A stretch of 64,000 bases of DNA from Bacillota bacterium (GTDB lineage: Bacteria > Bacillota > Clostridia > Acetivibrionales > DSM-27016), in NCBI GenBank assembly GCA_023390115.1, contig JAEWDM010000022.1, positions 496,001 to 560,000 of the forward strand. Direction: 5' to 3'. Below the pieces are notes generated by a model. The model did no database searches, was not told the origin of the DNA, and saw only the letters and a list, made by a program, of their open reading frames with translations. Shown piece after piece: positions 32,326 to 41,515 of this stretch (positions within the stretch are counted from its first letter, which is position 1; every line of letters starts with the position of its first letter). The position numbers were made by a program, and so were the translations under genes.

Positions 32326-32751
32326 GGCACCGAGGAGCTGGCCCATCTTGAAATGGTCGGCTCTATGGTGCATCAGCTCACAAAGGGAGTTCCTGCGCAT
32401 GTGCTTGAAAAGGAAGGCCTTGGGGCATACTATTCCGACCATGATCACGCAATATATCCGGCAAGTGCGTCGGGAAACCCGTTTACCGCTGCCTACATCC
32501 AGTCTAAGGGCGATCCGATAGCCGACCTGCACGAAGACCTTGCCGCAGAGCAAAAAGCAAGAGCGACCTATGAAAACCTGCTGAACCTTGCCGATGACCC
32601 TGATGTAATAGACCCTTTAAGATTTTTAAGGGAAAGAGAGGTTGTGCATTTTCAGCGGTTCGGCGAGGCACTCCGAATTGTTGAGGAAAGGCTTGCGGAG
32701 AAAAAGCACTATGTTCAAAAACCCGCTTTTTTGGAGAACAGTTCAAAATAA
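32326..32751 (+). pseudogene. cotJC: 5'-truncated manganese catalase / spore coat CotJC
   Basis: From GTEELAHLEMVGSMVHQLTK onward the frame is a clean manganese catalase of the CotJC type: YYSDHDHAIYP, YIQSKGDPIADLHEDLAAEQ and FLREREVVHFQRFGEAL are all there, to a normal C terminus. About 65 N-terminal residues, which hold the first metal ligands and the ferritin-like helix 1, are absent. The sequence before 32326 is unrelated. An open frame reaches back to 32134, but it is not catalase-like. So the gene was cut at the D/I-GTEE position. The integrase gene next door makes insertion of the mobile element the likely cause. The missing part may lie at the other end of the element, outside the window. 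Confidence 0.82.
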
Positions 32752-33327
32752 CTCTTCAGAAAATAAATATTTCCCCTTCCCCAAGCCTGAATGCTCAGGC
32801 CTGGGGAAGCAACCGATACCCCGGGAATCATACCCATTACCCCTGCATCCTGTCTGCTGCACTTTAATAAAAATTTATTTGAAAATTTCAGCATATTAAG
32901 ATATACTATCAATAGTATATAAAAAATGGAAGCGTTATGTGACGTATAATTGCTATCTGCTCCTCTGTCAGGTTAGACACAGGCGGTAAAGTCAGCCGAG
33001 GAATGCCAGCCAGTTCAGTACAAGCATTATTTGAACGGAAAGAAGGTGAAAATAAAACAAGATTAAAGGCTTCCCCGTTAAAACCATTTGACAAAAGCAC
33101 AACATACAGCAAACGCCTCATACTTTCCGTCCTTTCACATTGCTCCAGCATTCGCAGCAATTCCGCGTAATCTACCAGTTCTTATGCTACACAAATCATA
33201 TTTAAATATGCAGCAAATCAGCCTGATAATTCCCGCCACGGCTTAACAGCAGCCATATTGTCATTGAACGTAATTCCAAATTACAAAGGATAAATTTGAT
33301 ATTTAAAAAGTTTAAGGGGGTTAAGAA
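32752..33327. other. Intergenic region before the cellulase pair
   Basis: 576 bases. It contains an imperfect 15-bp hairpin (32776-32809, CTTCCCCA and its mirror) after the catalase remnant, with no T run, and a small palindrome GTAATTCCAAATTAC (about 33271-33285) about 40 bases before the cellulase start. A leftward frame of 83 codons (32909-33160) matches nothing I know. The promoter of the cellulases should be here, but I cannot define it firmly. Confidence 0.45.
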
Positions 33328-35421
33328 ATGAAAAGGATAGGTGTACTTATCATGCTTATCATTTTTCTGGTAGGCATGGTTCCGCAATCAGCTATGTCTG
33401 AGGAGGGAACAAATTTTAACTACGTCGATGCATTTGCCAAGTCAATTCTGTTCTACGAAGCAAACTGGTGCGGCCCCGATGCAGGAAACAACAGAATAAA
33501 ATGGCGCGGCCCGTGCCATATTGAAGACGGCAAGGACGTGGGACTTGATCTTACAGGAGGGTTTCACGACTGCGGAGACCATGTCAAGTTCGGGCTGCCG
33601 CAATGCGCTTCAGCCTCTACTCTTGCATGGGCTTACTATGAATTCGAGGACGCTTTCATCGCAAAAGGCCAGGACGAGTATATGCTGAATATTTTAAAGC
33701 ATTTTTGCGACTACTTTATGAAATGCTTTCCAGACAAGACCACATTTTACTATCAGCTGGGTGACGGCGATGTAGATCATCAATACTGGGGGCCGCCCGA
33801 GCTGCAGACAAATGACAGGCCCGCTTATTATGTGGCAACGCCTTCGAATCCCGGCTCCGATGTGGCAGGAGACGCAGCAGCCGCACTGGCGCTCATGTAT
33901 TTGAACTACAAGGACAGGGATGCCGTATACGCCGAAAAATGCCTGACTTATGCAAAGGACCTTTATACCTTTGGCATGACCTACAGGGGAAACAGCAAGG
34001 GGCAAAGCTACTATCTTCCCAGAGATTATCTGGACGAGCTTATGTGGGGCTCAATATGGCTGTATGTTGCAACAGGTGATGCGACATATATGGATAATGT
34101 CGAAAAGCTCATGGTTCAGAAAAACATCAGCGGAGACAACTCCTTTAACGACCACTGGACACAATGCTGGGACTATGTCCTGACAGGAGTATTCACAAAA
34201 CTTGCAACGCTTTCGCCCAACCCCAAATATAAGGCAATCGCAGAGGAGCATATGGATTACTGGCAGAACAGGATAACAACTACTCCCGGCGGACTTAAAT
34301 ACTTAGATAGCTGGGGAGTTTGCAAATATCCTGCCGCGGAAAGCATGATCCAGCTTATATACTATAAGGAAACCGGTGAAAAGGACCAAAAATACCTTGA
34401 CTTTGCAAAGAGCCAGATTGACTATATTCTTGGCAAAAACCCCAACAATATGTCTTACATGGTCGGCTTCGGCGACAATTATCCCAAATTCCCCCATCAC
34501 AGAGCGGCAAGCGGAATGCTTGAAGGTCCTCCTGCCGATGAAAAGAAGGAATCACCCGAGAGGCATATACTGTATGGCGCTCTTGTGGGCGGAGCAGACA
34601 TAAACGATGAATATCATGACAATGTCAACGAATATGTCTATTCGGAAACGGGATTGGATTACAACGCGGGTCTCGTAGGAGCACTGGCCGGAATGTCCAA
34701 ATATCTGGGAGAAGATCAGCTTCCCGGACCTGTTCCAGGTATTGACGGCGAACCCACCAAATACTATACTGAAGCTAAAATATACAAGGAAAATTCAGAA
34801 GGCGTTACTATTGACCTTAATTTGTACAATATTGCCACATCCCCTCCCCAATATGAAGCAGGTTTATCCTATAAGTATTTCGTTGACTTATCGGAATATG
34901 TTTCTATAGGAATTGATCCCTCCAAATTCACCACCAAGGTATATTACTCCCCTGCCGATGCTGAAATATCCTCAATTCAGCCATGGGATAAGGAGAAGAA
35001 TATCTATTATGTAGAGATAACCTTCCCGGACAGCCGGTTGTACGCAAGAACCTATGTGCAATTTGCCGTTTACAATTATGAAAATAAGCTGTGGGATCCT
35101 TCAAACGACTTTTCCGCGGCGGGCTTAACCGGCACCTATACAGAAATGGAAAATATCCCCGTATACAAGGATGGTGTCAAGGTCTACGGTAATGAGCCAT
35201 CAGGCGAGGCGAGCATTTTATATGGAGATTTAAACAATGACGGGCAGGTAAATTCAGTTGACTTTGCACTTCTAAAAAAATACCTGCTGGGCATGGAGGA
35301 TGGCGGAATAATTTTGAAAAATGCCGACATTAATGAGGACGGAACTGTAAACTCAATAGATTTTGCAAATCTAAAGCTCTATTTGCTCGGCAGAATTGAT
35401 AAGCTGCCCGTAGGTAGTTAG
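33328..35421 (+). CDS. Cellulosomal GH9 endoglucanase with CBM3c and dockerin I
   Basis: 697 residues. Signal peptide (MKRIGVLIMLIIFLVGMV, cut near AMS-EE). GH9 catalytic domain: GGFHDCGDHVKFGLP (catalytic base Asp pair at 81 and 84), PHHRAASG, and the acid Glu in YSETGLDYNAG near residue 439. A CBM3c-like module follows (about 478-625; helps processivity rather than crystalline binding in known enzymes). A type I dockerin ends the protein: GDLNNDGQVNSVDFALLKKY and ADINEDGTVNSIDFANLKLY. The enzyme cuts beta-1,4-glucan in the secreted cellulosome. AAGGGGG precedes the ATG by 7 bases. Gene order with the next GH9 suggests one cellulolytic unit. Confidence 0.95.
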   Translation: MKRIGVLIMLIIFLVGMVPQSAMSEEGTNFNYVDAFAKSILFYEANWCGPDAGNNRIKWRGPCHIEDGKDVGLDLTGGFHDCGDHVKFGLPQCASASTLAWAYYEFEDAFIAKGQDEYMLNILKHFCDYFMKCFPDKTTFYYQLGDGDVDHQYWGPPELQTNDRPAYYVATPSNPGSDVAGDAAAALALMYLNYKDRDAVYAEKCLTYAKDLYTFGMTYRGNSKGQSYYLPRDYLDELMWGSIWLYVATGDATYMDNVEKLMVQKNISGDNSFNDHWTQCWDYVLTGVFTKLATLSPNPKYKAIAEEHMDYWQNRITTTPGGLKYLDSWGVCKYPAAESMIQLIYYKETGEKDQKYLDFAKSQIDYILGKNPNNMSYMVGFGDNYPKFPHHRAASGMLEGPPADEKKESPERHILYGALVGGADINDEYHDNVNEYVYSETGLDYNAGLVGALAGMSKYLGEDQLPGPVPGIDGEPTKYYTEAKIYKENSEGVTIDLNLYNIATSPPQYEAGLSYKYFVDLSEYVSIGIDPSKFTTKVYYSPADAEISSIQPWDKEKNIYYVEITFPDSRLYARTYVQFAVYNYENKLWDPSNDFSAAGLTGTYTEMENIPVYKDGVKVYGNEPSGEASILYGDLNNDGQVNSVDFALLKKYLLGMEDGGIILKNADINEDGTVNSIDFANLKLYLLGRIDKLPVGS

Positions 35422-35500
35422 CTGCCTGTAGGCAGTTAGTGCCCCGTAGCACCTTTGGACTATCACTAATAAAATATTGTTTTTAGGGAGGTAGTTAAAA

Positions 35501-38377
35501 ATGTACAGTGTACAGAACGAATGTAAAAGAAGGCCTATCAAAAGGCGCGGGATGCTGTCAATCATTTTGCTGGTCATCATAATTTCCGGACAGCTTTTTG
35601 CATCCGGTACGGTACTGGCGGAGACATCGCCCTGGCCCTTTACACCATCCGAGGGCTGGGAGGATTATGATTACTTCAATTTTGCCGAAGCCCTGCAAAA
35701 GTCACTTTATTTTTATGACGCCGAAAAGTGCGGTGCCGCCGCCGGCTATGACAAGGGCGGAAGGCTTGAGTGGAGGGGCTCCTGCCATGAAGGAGACGCG
35801 AATATACCTTTTGAGAATACAAACCTTTCCGATACTTTTATAGAAAAGTACAGAAGCATACTTGATCCCGACGGAGACGGAACAGTGGATGTGCACGGAG
35901 GCTTCCATGACGCCGGAGACCACGTCCGGTTCGGTCTTCCTCAGAGCTATACCGCCGGTACCATGGGATGGGGCTTTAATGAGTTCAGAGACGCCTTCAA
36001 GGCAATAGGTGAAGAGGAACATATGATTGAGCTTCTAAAGGAATTTACCGATACCTTTTTGCGCTGCTCCTTCCTTGATGAAGACGGGAACCTCATCGCT
36101 TTCTGCTACATGGTAGGTGAAGGTGATGAGGATCATTGCTACTGGGGCCCGCCGGAGCTGTACCCGGAGGAATTCACCAAATCCAGGCCCGCCGATTTTG
36201 CTACTGCCGAAACCCCCGGAAGTGATGTTTGTGCCAGCACTGCCGCAGCCCTTGCAACCTCTTATTTGAATTTTAAGGATTCGGAGCCCGAATACGCAGA
36301 GAGGTGCCTGACTGTTGCAAAAGCCATGTATGATTTTGCAAAGAAATACAGGGGCAAGGCTGACGGTGACGGCTATTACACCTCCGATTATGATGAGGAT
36401 GAGCTGGCATGGGCTGCTGCATGGTTATACGAGTGTACCGGGAATATAGAATATATAAGGGATATAGACTCGGTTGACGAGCAAGGAAACTACACCGGAT
36501 ACATGAAAAGAATAATACCGGAGACTTACAACACCAATACCTGGTATAACTCCTGGGTGCATTGCTGGGATGCCGTCTGGGGAGGAACATTCTTAAAGCT
36601 GAACCAGCTTATTCCCGATAATGAATTATTTGATTTTATAGCAAGATGGAATGTAGAGTATTTGTCGGGAGGTATGGCGCCGCATGAAGATCCAAATGAT
36701 AAGAATTATGCCAAGCCGTCGCCCGCCGGATATACAATGATTAACGGATGGGGATCCGCCCGTTACAATGCCGCAGCTCAATTATCCGCACTTGTGTATA
36801 TGAAAAGCCATCCCGAGAGAACAGACTTCGGCGAATGGGCCAAAAACCAGATGGAGTACATTATGGGAAGAAACCCAATGGGCTACTCATACATAGTGGG
36901 CTACGGCTATGAACAGGGTCTGCCTTCTGCAAAGCATCCGCACCACAGGGCCGCCCACGGTTCAAAAACAAACAGCATGAATGACCCCGAGGAGCACAGG
37001 CATATTTTATGGGGGGCATTGTCCGGCGGACCTGACGCAAGTGATTACCATATAGATTCAACAACCGAGTATGCCTACAATGAGGTTGCCGTTGACTATA
37101 ATGCCGCCTTTGTCGGTGCGTGCGCAGGGCTGTACCAGTACTACGGCGAGGGCCACCAGCCGATACCGAATTTCCCGCATAAGGAAGAAAGAACCGACGA
37201 TTACTATTGCGAGGCGCGTATAGAAAGGGAAACACAGGACAGCACGCAGATTGTTTTAAGAGTTCATAACGAATCCAGCCAGCCTCCGCATTATGAAACA
37301 GGAATGATGGTGAGGTATTTCTTTAATATAAGTGAGTTTTTAAAGCACGATCAGAATATAGATGATGTGATATTTGCTATTGAATATGACGAGCAGATTT
37401 CCATGCAGCAGGATCCCATCACATACAGAGGGCCTTTCAAATGGGATGATGCAGGAACATACTATTATGAATTCGACTGGAGCGGAAGCAAAATATACGG
37501 CGACAGAGAGCTGCAAATTTCGTTCAGAGCGAAACAGGACTCGAATTACCTTACTCACTGGGATCCTACCAATGACTACAGCAGAAAGGATGTTACAAAC
37601 ACTTATGCAATAACTCAAAATATTCCTGTATATTTGGACGGAGTTAAGGTATACGGAGAAGAAGCGCCCAAGCTGGAGCCGGACCCGGATGACGAGGAGG
37701 ATCCCGACACGACTCCGCCCTCAATCAGCGTATCCTATAAATGCGGAACAATTGATTCCACTAAAAATGTAATAAGGTCGACAATAAATATTAAAAATAC
37801 AGGGACCTCCACTATAGATTTGTCGGACATAAAGGTACGCTACTGGTTTACAAATGACGGCAGTTCTCAAAGCTCCTTTACATGCGAATATGCCGCCTGC
37901 GGAGCTGAAAAGGTAACAGGTGATTTCTCGGGTATAAGCAGTCCCGTTTCCGGAGCCGACACATACTGTGAAATTTCATTTGCAGATGATGCAGGAAAGC
38001 TTGCACCGGGCGGAAGCACCGGTACAATCCCTTTCAGAATTGAGGGCATATCCGATTATGATCAGACGAATGACTACTCGTTCGATTCCGCCATGGCAGA
38101 TGATTTCGGAGACAACACTAAAATTACCGCATATGTAAAGGACGCTCTGAAATATGGAATTGAGCCCGTCACAACGGGCGGAATTGCCGGTGATGTGGAT
38201 AACAACGGAGCTGTTGACTCAATTGACTTTGCAATTATTAAAAAATACCTGCTCGGGTCTACTGAGATAGATCAGGAGGCTTACGGCAGGGCAGATGTGA
38301 ATGGAGACGGCAATGTTAATTCCGTTGACTTTGCATTAATTAAAATGTATCTTCTTGGCACGATAACTTCATTCTAG
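35501..38377 (+). CDS. Cellulosomal GH9 cellulase with CBM3c, CBM3b and dockerin I
   Basis: 958 residues. After an N-terminal signal anchor region (MLSIILLVIIISGQLFA) comes GH9: HGGFHDAGDHVRFGLPQ (Asp 136 and 139), KHPHHRAAHG, and YNEVAVDYNAAFVGA (acid Glu near 527). CBM3c spans about 567-723. An acidic Pro-rich linker (EPDPDDEEDPDTTPP) leads to a second CBM3, of cellulose-binding 3b type (about 744-887). Type I dockerin: AVDSIDFAIIKKYLLG and NVNSVDFALIKMYLLG. The order GH9-CBM3c-CBM3b-dockerin is that of Cel9U/Cel9V-like enzymes. GGGAGG lies 9 bases before the ATG. The preceding gene ends 80 bases upstream, and a strong terminator follows. Confidence 0.95.
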   Translation: MYSVQNECKRRPIKRRGMLSIILLVIIISGQLFASGTVLAETSPWPFTPSEGWEDYDYFNFAEALQKSLYFYDAEKCGAAAGYDKGGRLEWRGSCHEGDANIPFENTNLSDTFIEKYRSILDPDGDGTVDVHGGFHDAGDHVRFGLPQSYTAGTMGWGFNEFRDAFKAIGEEEHMIELLKEFTDTFLRCSFLDEDGNLIAFCYMVGEGDEDHCYWGPPELYPEEFTKSRPADFATAETPGSDVCASTAAALATSYLNFKDSEPEYAERCLTVAKAMYDFAKKYRGKADGDGYYTSDYDEDELAWAAAWLYECTGNIEYIRDIDSVDEQGNYTGYMKRIIPETYNTNTWYNSWVHCWDAVWGGTFLKLNQLIPDNELFDFIARWNVEYLSGGMAPHEDPNDKNYAKPSPAGYTMINGWGSARYNAAAQLSALVYMKSHPERTDFGEWAKNQMEYIMGRNPMGYSYIVGYGYEQGLPSAKHPHHRAAHGSKTNSMNDPEEHRHILWGALSGGPDASDYHIDSTTEYAYNEVAVDYNAAFVGACAGLYQYYGEGHQPIPNFPHKEERTDDYYCEARIERETQDSTQIVLRVHNESSQPPHYETGMMVRYFFNISEFLKHDQNIDDVIFAIEYDEQISMQQDPITYRGPFKWDDAGTYYYEFDWSGSKIYGDRELQISFRAKQDSNYLTHWDPTNDYSRKDVTNTYAITQNIPVYLDGVKVYGEEAPKLEPDPDDEEDPDTTPPSISVSYKCGTIDSTKNVIRSTINIKNTGTSTIDLSDIKVRYWFTNDGSSQSSFTCEYAACGAEKVTGDFSGISSPVSGADTYCEISFADDAGKLAPGGSTGTIPFRIEGISDYDQTNDYSFDSAMADDFGDNTKITAYVKDALKYGIEPVTTGGIAGDVDNNGAVDSIDFAIIKKYLLGSTEIDQEAYGRADVNGDGNVNSVDFALIKMYLLGTITSF

Positions 38378-38390
38378 TTAAAAAACAATA

Positions 38391-38434
38391 AGGCGCTTGC
38401 TGCCCGGCATTTTGCCGGTAAGCAGCAAGCGCCT
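38391..38434. terminator. Bidirectional terminator between the cellulase and a convergent small gene
   Basis: A perfect 13-bp stem (AGGCGCTTGCTGC, 38391-38403, with 38422-38434) around an inner CCGGC/GCCGG hairpin. On the plus strand TTTGTCATTTT follows; on the minus strand a run of T in TTGTTTTTTAAC follows. It stops both the GH9 pair and the leftward small gene. Confidence 0.88.
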
Positions 38435-38442
38435 TTGTCATT

Positions 38443-38595
38443 TTAAACAGGCTTTGCTTTTTCGTTTCCGCTCTTTGCCTTACCACGTATTTCAGGCACA
38501 GGCGTCAAGTCATTTTTAGGGATATGAGTCTTATGATTGCTCTCTGTACCGTGCGGGTCTTTCGGGTCGGGCCTTCTCATTCCTGCTTTTGCCAT
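38443..38595 (-). CDS. Small conserved Pro/Lys-rich protein
   Basis: 50 residues: MAKAGMRRPDPKDPHGTESN, then NDLTPVPEIRGKAKSGNEKA. AGGAG lies about 9 bases before the ATG. Short basic proteins like this occur widely in clostridia; the function is unknown. It reads toward the cellulase and shares its terminator. Confidence 0.6.
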   Translation of the reverse strand: MAKAGMRRPDPKDPHGTESNHKTHIPKNDLTPVPEIRGKAKSGNEKAKPV

Positions 38596-38764
38596 TCATT
38601 CATCTCCTTTTGCTGCTTCCGAAAATATAATACAAAAATAGTTTTTCTCAGGCTGAGAATAATTATGCCTTAAAAAACCATTTGAAGCAGCATCCTGAAT
38701 GACTTTGAGGCTTTATCCTTAAGCTTATGTCCCGATTACTGGTTACGAATTCTGTTACAGGACA

Positions 38765-39407
38765 CTAATTAGCTACATTAGTCCATAATCTGTACTTTAC
38801 ATTGGGGTTGACGTTCTTTTGCTCAAACAACTGGCTCACTGTTACAAAGCTAAAACCCTTGTCCATCAATCCCTGTATCATAGTATCAAGCGCATCGACG
38901 GTTTGTGTATTTCCGTAAAAATCATGAAGGAGTACAATATCTCCATCCCTGGCGCTATTAAGAATTGTTGCCGCCCTGGCCTCCGCACTGATAGAAGACT
39001 CCCAATCGTTGCAGGATATTCCGCAGATAAAGGGAAGATCAATGGTTTCATACATTGTGTTGCTTATTGATATATACGGCGGCCTGAAGAATTCTGGCCG
39101 TACTCCTGCAGCATTGTATATTGCGTTACTGGTCTTATTTATCTCATCAGTTATTTGAGCGGGGGTCATCTGGCTCATATCGGAATGAGTCCAGGAATGA
39201 TTGTTGATTTCGCACCCCAAGCTTAATTGCCTTTGCAGTATGAACTTTGTTTCATCGTTTATATTCTGCCCGATGATAAAGAATGAGGCCGTTATACCAT
39301 ATTGCTCAAGCTTGTCCAGTATGAGTGATGTTACCGGGCTCGGACCGCCGCAGGGGGCGTTCCCTGCTGAAAATGGGAATGTTTACTGTGAATGCCAGAG
39401 CTTTCAC
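38765..39407 (-). pseudogene. Broken polysaccharide deacetylase (NodB fold)
   Basis: The 3' part is well kept: LILDKLEQYGITASFFIIG, the metal site EINNHSWTHSDMSQM (His-x3-His), VRPEFFRPPYISISN and DGDIVLLHDFYGN. The 5' part is damaged: the TFDDGP motif that supplies the catalytic and metal Asp reads NAPCGGPSP, and just before it, near 39350-39385, the frame must shift to reach KALAFTVNIPIFS with its GTG (39407). No signal peptide is found upstream. It probably once trimmed acetyl groups from chitin, peptidoglycan or xylan, and now is not functional. Confidence 0.65.
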
Positions 39408-39566
39408 GCATTCTCCTTTATCAGAAAAGTCATGGTTGTTCTGCATTGCATGGCTTAAAAGCTTAAACACGTTATCATAGGCTGCTTTTGATTTCAGGCC
39501 AGTAATTTATACATCCTGAATGACTCTATAGCATGGTCGTTTTTTAGGATTATTTGTCGAATGACA

Positions 39567-40361
39567 TCAAGAGCTTTGCCCCAGCGCCCTTTGTATTGCC
39601 TCTTTTGTTTTTAATATATCTCCCGTCAGGCTTTGGATTCTCTCATCAGTCATACGCACCGCCGGAGCAGAAATACTGAATGCATTGTCCGGCTGTCCCC
39701 GGTGGTCCCTCACACAGGCGGCAATACAACGGACGCCAAGCTCATTTTCTTCATTGTCCAGTGCATATCCCTTTCTCCCGACCTCATTCAATTCCCTTTT
39801 AAGCTGCTCCAGCATTACAATTGTATGCTCCGTTTTCTTTTCAATTATGCTGTTTTTCCATACATACTCCACCTCTTCATCAGCCATTTCGGCTAATATG
39901 GCCTTTCCGACAGCCGAACAGTACATGGGTCTTGCCAGACCTACCTGTGAAGCCATCCGTATCGCGCTCTCATGGGGATTTAAGGGTGCTACCTTGTCCA
40001 GATAGAACACCTCTACGCCCCTCCTCTGCACAAAATGCACCGTCTCCCGGCAGTTATTCGCCAGATTCGCAATCAACGGGTGCACAACAGACACAATATC
40101 TATTTTTGACAATACCTTTCCGGACAGCTCCACAAGCTTAAAGGTCAGCATATATTTGCCTGTATCTTCCTCCTGCTTTGCATACCCCATGCATATAAGG
40201 GACATGAGCAGCCTATGCACCGTGCTTTTATGAAGCCCCATCCGGCTGCTTAGATCGGTTAGCCCCATCGGGCCCGCCTCCGCCAGTGCTTCCAGCACTC
40301 CGAAAATGCGTTGTGCCGACTGAACCGGATTGTTAGCCTCATTTCTACTGTTTATTGACAT
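39567..40361 (-). CDS. IclR-family regulator (KdgR-like)
   Basis: 264 residues. The N-terminal winged helix (GLTDLSSRMGLHKSTVHRLL) is followed by the IclR ligand domain (ETVHFVQRRGVEVFYLDKV, MYCSAVGKAILAEM, YALDNEENELGVRCIAACV). I took the ATG at 40361, with GGAAGG 8 bases upstream; the longer frame starts at 40382 without one. It is divergent from the KDPG aldolase and KDG kinase genes, so it most likely represses them and responds to KDG. The palindromic half-sites between the genes are its likely operators, including one in front of itself. Confidence 0.9.
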   Translation of the reverse strand: MSINSRNEANNPVQSAQRIFGVLEALAEAGPMGLTDLSSRMGLHKSTVHRLLMSLICMGYAKQEEDTGKYMLTFKLVELSGKVLSKIDIVSVVHPLIANLANNCRETVHFVQRRGVEVFYLDKVAPLNPHESAIRMASQVGLARPMYCSAVGKAILAEMADEEVEYVWKNSIIEKKTEHTIVMLEQLKRELNEVGRKGYALDNEENELGVRCIAACVRDHRGQPDNAFSISAPAVRMTDERIQSLTGDILKTKEAIQRALGQSS

Positions 40362-40381
40362 ATTGTTTACCTTCCTTTTCA

Positions 40382-40396
40382 TTTCACATTATGAAA
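40382..40396. promoter_or_regulatory. TTTCACATTATGAAA operator near the regulator start
   Basis: TTTCA and TGAAA half-sites form an imperfect palindrome just upstream of the regulator start. They match the half-sites of the stronger operator at 40488-40514, so autoregulation is likely. Confidence 0.55.
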
Positions 40397-40441
40397 CACT
40401 ATCAGTTTAGCAGCAACTCTTTAAAAATTCAATAAAAACTA

Positions 40442-40470
40442 TTGACAAATTGAGCTTGCGTATCTATACT
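40442..40470 (+). promoter_or_regulatory. Sigma-A promoter of the KDPG aldolase / KDG kinase operon
   Basis: TTGACA (40442-40447) and TATACT (40465-40470) are exactly 17 bases apart. Transcription would start near 40477, just before the operator, where a bound repressor would block elongation. Confidence 0.85.
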
Positions 40471-40487
40471 CAAAGTATCTTATTGTT

Positions 40488-40514
40488 TGAAACCAGGTTT
40501 CATATTATGAAACC
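40488..40514. promoter_or_regulatory. Overlapping double palindrome: IclR/KdgR-type operator
   Basis: TGAAACCAGGTTTCA (40488-40502, 7-1-7) shares its right arm with GGTTTCATATTATGAAACC (40496-40514, 9-1-9). So three GAAACC half-sites are packed in 27 bases between the start point and the first ribosome site. This suits cooperative binding by dimers of the adjacent IclR-family regulator. Confidence 0.75.
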
Positions 40515-40529
40515 AAAAGGAGAGGTAAA

Positions 40530-41495
40530 ATGAATGAAACATTAGAAGCAGTTTTCAACCTCGGAATTATTCCAGTCATTGCATTAAATGATTCCAAGGA
40601 TGCCGCCCCTCTTGCAAAAGCTCTTTGTGACGGCGGCCTTCCGTGCGCGGAGATTACCTTCCGGACGGAAGCTGCCGAGGCTTCCATCCGCATAATATCA
40701 GAGGCTTTTCCCGATATGCTGGTAGGCGCAGGTACAGTCCTTACGACAGAGCAGGTTGACAGCGCCATTGCAGCAGGCGCGAGGTTCATAGTCAGTCCGG
40801 GCCTGAACCCCAGAGTGGTAAAATACTGCTTAGACAGAGGAATTACTATTATTCCGGGATGCTCAAACCCAAGCGATATTGAACAGGCCATTGAATACGG
40901 GCTGGAGGTCGTCAAATTCTTTCCGGCGGAAGCAATCGGCGGTCTTAATATGATAAAATCCATGGCGGCTCCGTATAACAAAATAAAATTTATACCGACC
41001 GGAGGAATCAATGCCAAAAACCTCACTGCATATTTGGACTTTAATAAAATAATAGCTTGCGGCGGAAGCTGGATGGTAAATAATGCTTTAATCAGAAGCG
41101 GAGATTTCGAAGCAATTGCCTCTCTTACTAGCGAAGCTGTTTCTTCCATGCTTGGCTTTGACGCAGCCCATATCGGTATTAATGCAAAGGAAGAGGCTGA
41201 GGCTGACTCGTTGGCCTCTATCTTTGAGAAAATGTTCGGCTTCCGTAAAAAAACAGGTAGCAGCTCTGTCTTTGCCGGAACTGCATTTGAAGTTATGAAA
41301 GCTCCTTATCTCGGCTCCAACGGGCATATTGCAATAAAAACAAATTACATTAGCCGTGCCGTGTTTCACTTGAAAATGCGGGGATTTGAATTCGACATGG
41401 AGACTGCAAAATATGACGCTGACCATAATCTGAAGACAGTTTATTTCAAAGGTGAATTCGGAGGATTCGCCCTGCACCTTCTGCAAAAACAGTAA
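40530..41495 (+). CDS. KDPG/KHG aldolase with a C-terminal VOC-like domain
   Basis: 321 residues. Residues 1-205 are a class I aldolase of the Eda type: CAEITFRTEAAE (general base Glu 41), VGAGTV, IVSPGLNP, LEVVKFFPAEAIGG (Schiff-base Lys 129) and FIPTGGIN. It splits 2-keto-3-deoxy-6-phosphogluconate into pyruvate and glyceraldehyde 3-phosphate. The last 110 residues (HIGINAKEEAEADSL, FGFRKKTG, GFALHLLQ) look like a VOC/glyoxalase half, with a His at the usual metal position. Usual Eda is about 210 residues, so this is a fusion. GGAGAGG precedes the ATG. The kinase follows 20 bases on. Confidence 0.9.
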   Translation: MNETLEAVFNLGIIPVIALNDSKDAAPLAKALCDGGLPCAEITFRTEAAEASIRIISEAFPDMLVGAGTVLTTEQVDSAIAAGARFIVSPGLNPRVVKYCLDRGITIIPGCSNPSDIEQAIEYGLEVVKFFPAEAIGGLNMIKSMAAPYNKIKFIPTGGINAKNLTAYLDFNKIIACGGSWMVNNALIRSGDFEAIASLTSEAVSSMLGFDAAHIGINAKEEAEADSLASIFEKMFGFRKKTGSSSVFAGTAFEVMKAPYLGSNGHIAIKTNYISRAVFHLKMRGFEFDMETAKYDADHNLKTVYFKGEFGGFALHLLQKQ

Positions 41496-41515
41496 AATAT
41501 TTGGAGGTTAACGAT

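Noticed and set aside
32909..33160. Leftward 83-codon frame before the cellulases
   Set aside because: No ribosome site or family resemblance; cannot be told from chance.
35400..35460. CTGCC-TGTA-GGCAG hairpin between the two GH9 genes as a terminator
   Set aside because: The stem is only 5 bp, has no T run, and arises from short repeats after the stop codon.
40505..41149. 214-codon leftward frame opposite the KDPG aldolase
   Set aside because: The aldolase on the plus strand has full catalytic motifs and its own promoter; the antisense frame has no known features.
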